Assembly: GCF_021018805.1 (NCBI RefSeq) | Contig: NC_086251.1 | Span: forward strand, 39,936,767 to 40,000,766 | Source of the DNA: Prinia subflava | Lineage: Eukaryota > Chordata > Aves > Passeriformes > Cisticolidae | DNA length: 64,000 nt | Direction of reading: 5' to 3' | In this document: piece by piece, positions 25,901-35,297 of the stretch | Position numbering within the stretch: position 1 is the stretch's first letter | Layout of the letters: every line of letters begins with the position of its first letter | Program-made: the position numbers and the translations under genes | The notes under the pieces: generated by a model | What the model was told of the DNA's origin: nothing | The model's database searches: none | What the model saw: only the letters and a program-made list of their open reading frames with translations

Positions 25901-28476
25901 ACTTCCTTCCATGCTCTAACATAAAAGGCAGTACTTGAGTTAGTCTCAAAATCTTGTGAGTTTGCCCACAATAACACACTACGAAGGGCATAGTCAGAAG
26001 TCTTAATACCTTTTCTTTTCAACAAAGCTTTCCATGTAGATAAAACAATCTCTTCTTCACTTGATAAATTATTCCCCATTATATCCCCAGCGGCTCATCT
26101 GTCCCCCGGGTGTCAAAATTAATCACGTCTGGACCAAGCAGCTTCCCCTTCTGCTCTGTGCTTCGCTGGGTTCCCATCCCCTGGCTGTACCTCGCTCCTA
26201 CAGCCCGCAGATCACGTTCAGCGCCACCAGATGTCATTGTTGTGACGGTCACGACACACAAGGTGGCACAGTAGAATCCTCAGAAGGCTTCTATTTATTA
26301 TCACAGCATGCTGTCTTCTATACACTTAAAGTTTACACTCCTCTCATTGGTCACAAAAAATAAACACAACATTCGTTGGCACCAAAAGTCTCCACCGCTG
26401 TTTTCAACCAACATGCACAAAACTTTTCCAAGTACAGTTCTTCCAGCTGCACATTATTTATCTCCCTCTCCTTCTCTCCTTGGTTTCCATACCAGCAGTC
26501 TTGGTGAAATTCCTTTTAGGGGTAAACACGGCTGTTACCAGTTTCTTCTTCAGCTAACTTACACTTTGGGCTTACAGACCAGCTGAAGCCCCTTCCACAT
26601 ATAACAGATACAGACATAAAAAGTACTGCCCAAACTCCCTCCCCCTTTGTATCACTCGCCCCACTAATTTAAGCCACGAGACTTGATGAGTATCAGGGTT
26701 TAGGAGCAGAGAGAGATCACAGCAGCTTTGGTTCTGTCTGGGTGCTCCACTATTTACCAAAACCTCCAACTTAGTTTGGAGGCACATTTCAGTGTGCTGG
26801 CAAAGACACATTTAATCTTTCCACATACAGCACAGACCAGAAAGCTTAGCTGCATTCATGTGGTGACAAATCAAACCCACTAAGAACTCCTGATTGACAG
26901 GCTACACTGGCATAGAGTTTGGTCACAACTAGACTGACCAACGGTGTCATGGCACCATATCTACAGAAGACCTTGGTGGATGCATCTCATCTCCTTCAGT
27001 ACCACAAGGCAAAATAGTAGTGAAAAATTACATTATGCTTAGCATAGTTTCACTATTTTTTTCAGTCACTTGAAGACCTTCCATGTTCTGTCCTTTCCTG
27101 CAAAAGACTGTTTTCTCTTTAACCAGTATGCATGTTGCAGAGAATGTGCACACTGACTGTTAGGTTAGATCCCCGAATGAAGGTCACTAAACACTGTGAT
27201 TAAACTATGAAGTTAGACTGGTACCAGAAATTAAAATTCTTACAGACCAGAAAGTCTGTAAGAATGCAGTAGAATTCAGAGATGTAAAATTCAAAGGACA
27301 TATTTTCACAGTGCTGCAAATCTTAAAGCAGATCTAACCACTAATTCCAGAAAGATCTGAGTTCATACATTCATTCTTCAGGAATGTTTTTTCAGATTGT
27401 AAAATTAAAACTTAAAACCAAGTAATAATGTTTAGATATTACTAAAATAATCCTTCCTTCAGACTACAATAGCATCAGCTGTAGTAATTTTTATCTTGGC
27501 CGTTCCTTGGCCAGGAAACCCAGGAGTAGTGCACACAGGAATCTTATCTAAAGATACAGAACTCTCTACTATGTGGCATCTCAAAAATTCATGTAGTGGT
27601 TTTCAAAATCCAATTACAGCATATAGCACTTAATGCAGTCTTGTTTTGAGACCTACACTTCAGTCCTGCTCTGTGTAACATGAATTGCTTGAATCTTCAA
27701 AGAAATGCTCAGAATTAAAACTTTGTTATGTGAATCCTCACAGGGTAGATGGCTTTATGCACTGTTGGCCTGCCTTGAAAAACCTTTGCTACCTGAAGCT
27801 CACTCCCTTATTCGACAGCTGGCAAGACGGTGTGCAGAAGTCAGGGCACTGGAGGTAAGATTTAATATAACTGTGCAGAGGAGTTGGTGAATTTAGCAGG
27901 TAAGGAGGATCATTTTTCAGAAGTCTTAATAATTAATTTTTCATGTCCTAAGTTTGCTTGAGAATGAAGACTAGAAATACACATAACATGGAATGTAACA
28001 GCTTCTCTATCTGACACAGATAACGAAAGAATTGTTGTGATATTTATCTCTTTTCCAGGAGAGCAAGAATGAAGAACAAATATCAGCTCTGAACTTGATA
28101 ATCTGCTTAGTTAGCAGGTAATGCAACTTATACACCCAAACCAGTAATGTATGTCCAGCATAAACACAATGATTTGTACTAACCTAAATCCTTTTAAAAG
28201 TGGAAGTCAGTAAAAGGACCCTGGGCCAATGCAGCAAATATACTTAGCTAAAAGGATTTAAGATATACCTAAGAGTAAAGTAAGCTTATTCCTTTCTTCA
28301 GATGAGCCCTCTGCACCATGGAGCCAGAATTACGATAGCAACACTAAAAGATGAGCTAGAAAGCAACAGGTGGGACAACTTGAAGTAAGGAATATATTGC
28401 ATTGGAGGTTTCTTACCATATTCACTTCATCCCTAGGTACTTCGATCAACGCGACCTGGCTGACGAGCCTTCCTAG
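16736..28476 (+). CDS. GEMIN2: GEMIN2, SMN-complex scaffold (Gemin2/SIP1)
   Basis: Gemin2 binds SMN and holds the Sm pentamer during spliceosomal snRNP assembly in the cytoplasm and Cajal bodies. Exons: 16736-16857, 17353-17437, 18602-18691, 20712-20771, 20943-21053, 21636-21680, 22369-22437, 27744-27854, 28059-28117 and 28437-28476 (TAG). They sum to 792 nt, 263 aa plus stop; the human protein is about 280 aa. Diagnostic blocks are EELMPRLLP and [13 protein letters not shown] in exon 1, [11 protein letters not shown] in exon 2, GWKKFCLGE in exon 5, [15 protein letters not shown] as all of exon 6, [20 protein letters not shown] in exon 8, and the C-terminal [12 protein letters not shown]. The shorter N-terminus reflects a start just before [11 protein letters not shown] see no upstream in-frame ATG. 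Intron 7 (22438-27743) is enlarged by an antisense provirus. Confidence 0.96.
17050..17285 (+). mobile_element. CR1 LINE 3' fragment in GEMIN2 intron 1
   Basis: The sequence carries the standard CR1 3'-end signature: a stretch reading GGTTTAGGCTGGATATCAGG, then the 'TTCTTCACCCAGAGGGTGG' block, 'CACTGGAACAGGCTCCCCAG', and an end reading 'CTGGACTCAATGATCTTGTG'. CR1 is the dominant avian LINE and is usually 5'-truncated, as here. It begins about 190 nt after exon 1. Confidence 0.9.
17849..18112 (-). other. Antisense open frame in GEMIN2 intron 2
   Basis: An 87-codon minus-strand frame opens at 18112 ([18 protein letters not shown]) and ends at TAG 17849-17851. Its composition is protein-like ([24 protein letters not shown]). 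An acceptor-like tract ending CTTTAAG falls just inside the start, and a possible donor (ACA|GTAAGG) lies within. I recognise no family. Phases do not join simply to the minus-strand exons at 14.7-16.3 kb. It may be an exon, a retrocopy scrap or chance. Confidence 0.2.
19305..19550 (+). mobile_element. CR1 LINE 3' fragment in GEMIN2 intron 3
   Basis: Recognisable CR1 3' end: 'AGATTAGATATAAGGAAGAA', then 'GCCCAGAGTGGGGTGGATGC', 'GGATGGGGTTCTGAGCCTGA', and 'GGTTGGACTAGATGGCCTG', closing with the ATTCTATGATTCTA-type tail that CR1 uses for priming. It is 5'-truncated and moderately diverged. Confidence 0.9.
19922..19969. repeat. Perfect 18-bp inverted repeat (hairpin)
   Basis: The arm at 19922-19939 (TTTATGCTCAAATCAATC) is the exact reverse complement of 19952-19969, with a 12-nt loop. 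A third, partial copy of the arm (GCTCAAATCAATAAG) follows near 20000. It lies in GEMIN2 intron 3. Confidence 0.85.
22632..23008 (-). repeat. 3' LTR of the provirus
   Basis: Second copy of the LTR. Its outer end has lost the exact terminal dinucleotide seen in the other copy. A polypurine tract adjoins its inner edge, which identifies it as the 3' LTR in minus-strand orientation. Confidence 0.88.
23009..23403 (-). pseudogene. env C-terminal remnant of the provirus
   Basis: Just before the 3' LTR a minus-strand frame holds a 20-plus-residue hydrophobic segment ([20 protein letters not shown]) followed by a short cytoplasmic-like tail, the expected end of a transmembrane envelope subunit. It joins protease-derived sequence near 23400, so the internal deletion removed pol and most of env. 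No intact product is possible. Confidence 0.6.
23404..24280 (-). pseudogene. dUTPase-protease remnant of the provirus
   Basis: The dUTPase signature motifs are recognisable: the first (SGSAGIDI) near 24090, then GRSS followed by a G-x-IDSD motif near 23960-23910. A frameshift near 24010 separates them. Protease traces follow, with a flap-like GVIGLGG-type segment and the terminal NLWGQD block near 23460. Stops interrupt the protease and its catalytic DTG cannot be read. dUTPase fused ahead of protease is typical of betaretroviruses. Confidence 0.75.
24230..26079 (-). pseudogene. gag remnant of the provirus
   Basis: The matrix part begins at 26079 with a myristoylation-type start ([10 protein letters not shown]) and runs 85 codons before a stop. 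A proline-rich middle (25635-25423) and a capsid-like segment (25195-24635) follow in broken frames. Two nucleocapsid zinc knuckles of CX2CX4HX4C form are visible: one near 24389-24348 ([14 protein letters not shown]) and one near 24290-24245 ([14 protein letters not shown]). Several stops and frame changes make it non-functional. Confidence 0.85.
26209..26226 (-). other. Provirus primer-binding site (lysine tRNA type)
   Basis: On the minus strand, directly after the 5' LTR, the sequence reads TGGCGCTGAACGTGATCT. It resembles the lysine-tRNA primer sites of betaretroviruses, with the usual CC changed to TG and a mutated 3' part. Confidence 0.6.
26232..26599 (-). repeat. 5' LTR of the provirus
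   Basis: This 368-bp unit matches 22632-23008 along its length, sharing for example CACAGTAGAATCCTCAGAAG, TTGGTCACAAAAAATAAACA and the outer end AGCTGAAGCCCCTTCCACA. Minus-strand ends read TGTGG...CA. Differences between the copies are frequent enough to indicate an old insertion. Confidence 0.88.
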
Positions 28477-28854
28477 GCTCTTTTGAGAACATCCAGTATT
28501 TTGCATTGCCACAGTACAAACAGCATTATCAGAGTGAAGAGCAAGACACTGCACTGTTCAGACCTGAAGAATTACACAGTCCTTTCAGAACACCCTCATG
28601 CTAATGCATCTGGGACAGCTATGAATTACTTCAGCTGAGTTTTAGCTGAGATTGTCAGTGTCTCTAATACCATCATCATGAAGTGGTAACTGAAGTGTCC
28701 AGCGTCATCTCTCAAGCTCCTGTCTTCATAAATTACATTCTTGGTTAGACATTTCTACAATCTGAGAGATCTATGGACACTGCTATTAGGTGAAGTCTGA
28801 TGTTACATTACAAATTATTATTCTTTTTCTAACAGATTTATTGAGGACTTTTTA

Positions 28855-28860
28855 AATAAA
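28855..28860 (+). terminator. GEMIN2: GEMIN2 poly(A) signal
   Basis: AATAAA lies 379 nt after the stop codon, and it is the first canonical hexamer in the 3' UTR. The convergent TRAPPC6B stop is 0.9 kb further on, so the two genes end tail to tail. Confidence 0.75.
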
Positions 28861-29656
28861 ACTAAATGAGTTTAAAGACTTTTCTTAAAAACACTGTGGA
28901 TTTTCTCACTCCATATTATTTAACAGCAGCCTTACTCTAGAAATCTACAGAGTTAGGGCAGAATGTGTTTTTTCAATTTTGGTGCCTGAGCTTTAGCACT
29001 GCTTAGCAGTTCAACTATAGCCAGCATGTTACTGAAACAATTGTTTCAGTAAAATGTAAACATTACTACTTCTAGCTAGTACATTACAGAAGTAAACTGT
29101 AGCTAGCAATTAAAAACAATTACATTAATATTGAGTTTATGCACAACAAGGTGGAAGAAATTTTCTTTGGCCAGTATAGACAACCTTAGGCATACATCAT
29201 TCTGACACATGGAACAGTTGCTAATTTTAGGGACAGGAGAAACTCATGAACTGTGTAAAAACAAGTTTTCTTCTACTGCCCAAACTACAATCCTACAAAA
29301 GTCTCCACCTAACATCTTTAATGATGTGTGAGCTGTTGGCTCATGTGCTAACAGGCTCCATCAAAGAAATACAAAAGCAGTCGCTGCCTCCCAGTTCAGA
29401 GAGAATGGGGGAAGGTAGCAGATAGGCATTCACACTGGGCAACAAAATACACATTAGTTTCTTATTCCAATTTAGTCTTGGTCAGGATTTTTCTCTGTTC
29501 TCAAATTCTGCCTCTGGTCTTCCAGGCTCTTTTGGTAATTGAAATATTTTGCTGAATATGTGGAGTACAGTTTTTACCATGTGAACATTATTACTTTGGT
29601 ATAGAATAAATTTCATACCAAGACACAAGCAAAGTGTTAAGTTATTTTGATGAACA

Positions 29657-29662
29657 TTTATT
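29657..29662 (-). terminator. TRAPPC6B: Possible TRAPPC6B poly(A) signal
   Basis: AATAAA reads on the minus strand about 120 nt beyond the stop codon. The 3' UTR could extend further toward GEMIN2, because 28.9-29.65 kb is otherwise empty of features. Confidence 0.4.
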
Positions 29663-29782
29663 ATATATTTTGGAATTTTCCTGCACACTGCTATAATTTA
29701 CATGTTATATACAAGATTGAGCCAAGATACTGAATCTACATACAAAGGCTTTGTAAAGTAGATACCCAGATTTGAATGTGCT

Positions 29783-32700
29783 CTACATCTTCTGTATCAT
29801 CACCTGAAATTTACCTGCAGGAAAAGCACAGTCAGATCACATTATTACCACTAGAATTATTTCCCTGAGTAATTATTTTCTTGTAGATTTTTCCCAAAGA
29901 AATAGTAAGGAACATTTCAATCTCACAGTTTAATTGTAAGCAGTTGAGCCATTATTTAAATTTAGCATTTAAATTTTAATTCCATGCTGAACAGCTTTTC
30001 TCTTATCTTTTTTTTATAAGTTGACCATGTCCCACATCACAGTAGTTTTGTCAGCTAAACCTAAAATTTGTTTTAAGTCTGTAGAAAACTTGTAATTGAG
30101 CAGCTTATGTAGTAACAATGGTCGTCACTTACTAACATTCTTAATGACTCCTATAGAGAAAGATCTTGACTTGTGCAAATAACCTTCTGGACAGACATCC
30201 TTACACATTTGATGCTTCTAAATGTAAATGCAACTTTTTAATTTGCTTTGCACTCAACATCATGGAGGCTTCTCCTCTGTCAGTATTTTCTAAATACTAA
30301 AGGATTTAGTGGCAAGCCATATCCTGAAGTTCACATGGACTCCTATGGCCCAGCAGCTTCAAACAAAACCCACCTCGAAAAATGCTTATAACAGCAACAC
30401 AGTCAGTCAGGAAAGTTACCAAGTGAGCTATAATTGAATACTCCAAGTGCTACTTACATGCAGGCATTGATGAAACTTCAGCTGTTACAATACTCTTTAT
30501 TCCCAGATTTGATAGGCCTCCTCTGATTAGTCCACAGGTGAATGCTAAATACTAAATACAAAGTTGTACTTCAAGTGAGTGTCAACAGTGAAACTTGTTG
30601 ATAAAGATTGAAACTAAGTACTCAAGAACAAGACTTAATACTTGGATAACAGAATACCATGGAGGTTTTGAGAGACTTTGTCAGGCCTCTAATAGATGAA
30701 AGCTCCAATATTTGGTAGAGTGGAGTTCACTCCGCAGACTGTTCTCATTAGGAGCAGTATTTTGAATCACTTTCTCTTTTCCATTAAACCTGTAGGAACT
30801 TAACATCCTTAAAACAATTATTCCCAAGGCTTGGCTGAAATTAGCAACTGGTACTAAAGTCAATGAAGGAGAAACAGTCCAAGACAGCATTGCTGTGCAG
30901 GCCATACCTTAGAATACAAAGGCATGTAGATACTTCAAATGTGTGTTGCAAAATAGAAGAAACATTTCAACAAACACAAAAAAAATCCCAAAGACAGCAG
31001 CCAGTTGGGAGCACTAAGAATTAAGAAACCTTAGAAAAAACAGAACTCAATCTCCCATTTCTTAATCCACTTGAATCAAAGTGGTCTATGATAAGTTCTG
31101 CAGAGGGACTCATTTTACCTGAATTATTACCATAAATCAGCATCTGCACTCAAAACTATTTTTAATTGGTGGAAGATCTCTCTGAACATTCACATCATCT
31201 CAGAAGCTTGTTTTACATAACAAATAGCATCTTCCAAATGTGTTTTGGGAATTTTAAAAAAAGTTTCTGAAACCACATGCTTCCTGAAGAGAAAGAATTT
31301 GTGTGACAGTGGCAGGTAGTGGCAGACAAGCTTTCACCATGAAGTAAGTCAAATGTAACAGCAGCAAGTTTCACAACAACCATGACCATTTTCTGAACTA
31401 TAAATCAAATCTACTGCTCTAAAACAGGCTACCTTTCTAAAAAGGGAAGAGTTTGTATCTATTTATTTACAAAAATTAAAGTTATTAATAGATCAAAGTA
31501 ATTAAAACCAAACTGGCAGAGCACTCCCCGGCACCCCCCCTCCAAATAAAATCAAAGGGTACCTTTGGTGCATGTTCTAAATACTGCTTTCCTGCAGACA
31601 TTTGTGTCAAGAGACGAAATTTATTGTCTTGAAGGACATAAATACCCTGTTTAAACAGAAAAAAATTGAGGGGTTTAGTTAAATGTGCAGTAAAATAAAA
31701 TTCACATTTTCTGTGAATGAACTTTATTTCTAGGTAAAATATATATGATCTTGGGCTGAAAAATAAAATTTTAGATTAAGGTATATGTGATTTAAGTTTA
31801 AATGGTATCATTTACTTACAAGGAATATCAAAAGAAAATACACTTAACCATGAGTAAACAAAACCCCTAGATATGATCAGTTAACCCTAAAAAAATGTTC
31901 ACGTACATTTCTTCTTGGAAGAATCCTTCCAATGATCAGAAAAAATAGTTCCATACTAGAAAGTCTTTGGTAATATATCAAATTCATATTGATTTTTACA
32001 GTCAAATCTCAGTCTTCATTGGGTTTTGCACATCGCTATTCTTATTCTCAAATTCAGTGGGAATTATTTTTCTTAATAGCAGTACAGACAACAACACTCA
32101 AAAAGCAATCAAAATAAGAGTCTATCATTTTCTACAATACAATTTTATGCAACAATATGCATCTTAATAAATTAAGCATAAACACAGTATAGCTTTATCT
32201 ATACTTGCCATTTTAATTTCCTTGCCACTGACTGTGCTACTTGGCAATTTCATATGCCTTGAACTTAAATTAAGGCTGCATATACAATTAAGACCTTAAG
32301 CTCAATACTGCAGTTTTTTTGAATTAAAACTCCAGATTTCTAAAGTAATAATTATCTGTTATTACTTGATAAGTTACTGAAAAATAAAACCTATTTTATT
32401 CGGAACAATCCTTGTACAAATTCTCTTGTTCATAATTTGCCACAACAGGGAAATAGCCACAAGAAAACCAAGTCATTCAATAGGGAGAAGATTTTTTACT
32501 CTAGTGAAATGGCTCCTTAAGTTCTTCTGATCTGGCTTTAAGAACTGTGACTGTTGACACAGGAAAGCACATGGATACAGCCCAATGTCACCAACATGCA
32601 GATCTGAGAAGTTTCTCATACAAGTGTTTTCAACAGATTACAACTCTCTCAGCTGCTGAAAACTCTTAACGTTCTCCAAAGTAATAAAATCACTTCACAG

Positions 32701-34361
32701 CAGCCATTCTTTTCAAACAGTCTTTTCAAACAGGGTGGCAATAAAGACATCATAGGCAATTATTAAATTGTATTCTAAAGCTACATGATAATATGATTAT
32801 TGAAAACCACACCTTTTAAACAGAACAAATATGGAACATTTTGAATTTCTTATCTGGTAATTAATTTTAGACCAAGAAAAACAAAAAAGTGCACTAGCAA
32901 CTCAAAACTCTCAGTGACTTGCCAAGCTAAATCTTAATCTACAGCATTAATACCTGGTGATTAGTCCTTAGGTTATCTATTTGTTTTTTGAATACCGTTG
33001 TCCAAAAATCTTTGCAAATGAACTTCATAATATCTAATTCATCCTTGAACCTGGCAGTGTCTTTTGTAAACCTAAAAGAAAGGTGAGAAATATATCAATA
33101 TTGATGGTACACTTAACCTAACCAATTAAACATATAAATTTTCAAATAGTACTATACAAGATAATTTTTGATGTTATTATAAAAAATAGTTTTCCAGCCA
33201 TCAAAATTAGTTTTCCAACACTATCATTCTAGCTTCACTGTGCATTCATCAAATATTTTAAATTCAGAGCAACACAGTGTTATCTTACTATCCGCAATAT
33301 GATACCACAATAAATTGTTTTAATTCCATGATTATCAAACATAGTTGACATACAGAAAGATGGAAAAGTGCTCTATCAGTTTCATCTTCAACAAAGTATC
33401 TAAATAAGAAGATAAACAAAATGCTCACACCTATACTACTCCTTGGAAGGAGTCCTTCAAATAGGCAAAAGAGCTCTAACATTTACTTGCTTTACAAGCA
33501 AGTAAAACTTGTTCCCGTTTTCTAGAAGGGGTCTCTTTCTCTTGCTTATTTCAGATTTCTCTCCCTTTATCCTCCTTGACGTTCTTTATCTGGCACTAAA
33601 GGACCGCTTTATTCAACAAAAGCATGATTTAAGAAACTCAGGAGTCTCCACATGACCTCGGAACGAGGGCGCCGGAGTTGTATCCCGGCTCCCCAAAGTC
33701 GCGAAGTCTCAAGGACTTAGAGCACTTTAAAATTACGCTTAAGAAGTAAATCAGAAGGGGAAAAAAAAAAAAAAAAAAAAAAAAAAAAGGAAAGTCACAA
33801 AACGTACCAGACACAGGAAACGTGCAAAAGTCTGTATAGAGAAGAATTAAAGATAATTGTAAGTATTAAAACTAACCATGTACCCTGACTCGGTTTTCAT
33901 GACGGGAAGCACTAGGAAAACAACACACTCCAAAACTGTCCCGTGATACGCAAACACAGGTCACCACAAGCACGAGACAGACAAGAGGCGATGCCAGAAC
34001 AACTGACAGTAAGAGGAACGCACTCTCCGTGCGGCCAAAGCAGCACACCGTGCCCGGGCAGGTGTGCTTTCCCGGCGAGGTGCAAGCCCCGAGAACCTGC
34101 AGCGGCTGCCGGGGCCCGGCGGGGACTCACCTCTCGATGAGCCCCTGCCCGACACGGAAGCCCATGCTCTCCAGCTTGGTGGTGCAGCGCCCGTTCTCCT
34201 GCAAGACACAAAGCGCCGCAGCCGCAGCGTCAGCCCCGGCCGCTGCCGGGCGGCCCCGGCGCGGCCCCGGCCCCACTCACCCCTTCGCCCTGCTCGGCAG
34301 CGCGGTACAGCCCCGCCACCATCTCGCTGTGCAGCAGCAGGAACAGCGCCTCGTCCGCCAT
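29783..34361 (-). CDS. TRAPPC6B: TRAPPC6B, TRAPP complex subunit 6B
   Basis: TRAPPC6B is a core subunit of the TRAPP tethering complexes that activate Rab1/Rab11-type GTPases in ER-Golgi and Golgi traffic. Exons on the minus strand: 34361-34281, 34198-34131, 33071-32954, 31646-31563, 30551-30458 and 29814-29783 (TAG). They sum to 477 nt, 158 aa plus stop, the same length as the human protein. Landmarks are [65 protein letters not shown] and [20 protein letters not shown], all typical of the Bet3-like alpha/beta plug fold. The last exon carries only ten residues. The gene is divergent from PNN and convergent with GEMIN2. Confidence 0.97.
33761..33788 (+). repeat. Poly(A) tract of 28 nt in TRAPPC6B intron 2
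   Basis: An uninterrupted run of 28 A on the plus strand. No retroposed body is recognisable upstream, so it is listed only as simple sequence. Confidence 0.9.
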
Positions 34362-35297
34362 CGCCGGGGCCGCCGCCCCTTCCGGGGGAGCCCGCACCGC
34401 CGCGGGAGCTCCCGGCCGAGGCGGGCAAGCGCTGGGACAGGGGCTCTGGCGTTAGGGCTCTGCAGAGTCCGCGGACTCGGGCGGCGCCGGCAGCCCAGGG
34501 TCCGGAGTGAGGGCCGGAGATCAAGCGCGCCCCTCCTGCGGAGCTGCCCCGCCCACCCTGCTGCTGTGGCCGGGCGCGTGTCACTGCTTTCAAGACGGTG
34601 CCCGTGCCTTCCCCTGCCCGCTGCGGGGAGCCACAGAGCAGCCGGGGAAGAGCGTGGTTTAAAGCCTCGCCGCCGCCCCGGGCGCCATGAGTAACGCGCA
34701 GTGCGGAGCTTCCCTGCCACGCCGCTGCGGGCGGGATGTGAGGGCAGGAACGCGCCTCTCGTCAGGCCGCCACCGCAGCCAGCATCAAGTAACGCCCCCG
34801 TCTATTGGCTCGCCGGGCACAGCCGCCTCTGGTAGCGCAGCGGTGATTGGCCCGCGCCCGAGTCCCGAGCGTGCCGGCTCTCGGCCCCATTGAGAGAACT
34901 CCCACCCCCATTGAGGTGGGTGGGAACAAGCAGCCTCGAAGCCGTCTTCTGATAGGGTTCAAGGAAATGAGGTTTGAGTTCTTATTAGCTCTGTGTCATG
35001 TCACTCCGGCGGCCCCTTTCATTGATTCGTCCAGCTAGCAGGCAGAGCCCTCCGCTAGTTGGGCGGCCGGAATGCCAGTCTTCCCCTGGGCTCTGTGATT
35101 GGTGGGCGCTTTTGGCGAGCGACCCTGGGGGGCGTGTCCTTTCCTCTCGTGCCCGGTGATTGGCGGTCAGAAGGGGCCACCGGGGCGCGATTGGCTGCGC
35201 CGTCCCGGCCCGCGGCCGCCGGAGTGGGCGGGGCCTGTTCCCCCCGCTTCCCAGCGCTGCCTCGCGCGGGGCCCGGCCAGGCCGCGCGGCGGGCGGG
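34362..35297. promoter_or_regulatory. Divergent TRAPPC6B/PNN promoter with five inverted CCAAT boxes
   Basis: This 0.94-kb CpG-island interval separates the TRAPPC6B ATG (minus) from the PNN ATG (plus). ATTGG, the reverse of CCAAT bound by NF-Y, occurs at 34804, 34846, 35098, 35159 and 35190. Three of these fall within 200 bp of the PNN start. No TATA box is evident. The arrangement fits a shared housekeeping promoter. Confidence 0.75.

Larger units (their letters stand above)
22632..26599 (-). mobile_element. Internally deleted betaretrovirus-like endogenous provirus, antisense in GEMIN2 intron 7
   Basis: About 4 kb lie between two related LTRs, reading on the minus strand. In viral order: 5' LTR 26599-26232, a Lys-tRNA-type primer site near 26226-26209, gag remnants 26079-24230, a dUTPase-protease region 24280-23404, an env tail about 23403-23009, a polypurine tract at 23023-23009, and the 3' LTR 23008-22632. 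No reverse transcriptase, RNase H or integrase is visible, so pol and most of env are deleted. The remaining genes carry stops and frameshifts. Gag matrix plus two zinc knuckles plus dUTPase in the pro frame is the betaretrovirus (ERVK-like) arrangement. I could not find a convincing target-site duplication. Confidence 0.9.

Noticed and set aside
33961..34720. Several 147-221 codon frames on both strands around 34 kb
   Set aside because: They overlap TRAPPC6B exons 1-2 and the CpG island in other frames, with low-complexity composition.
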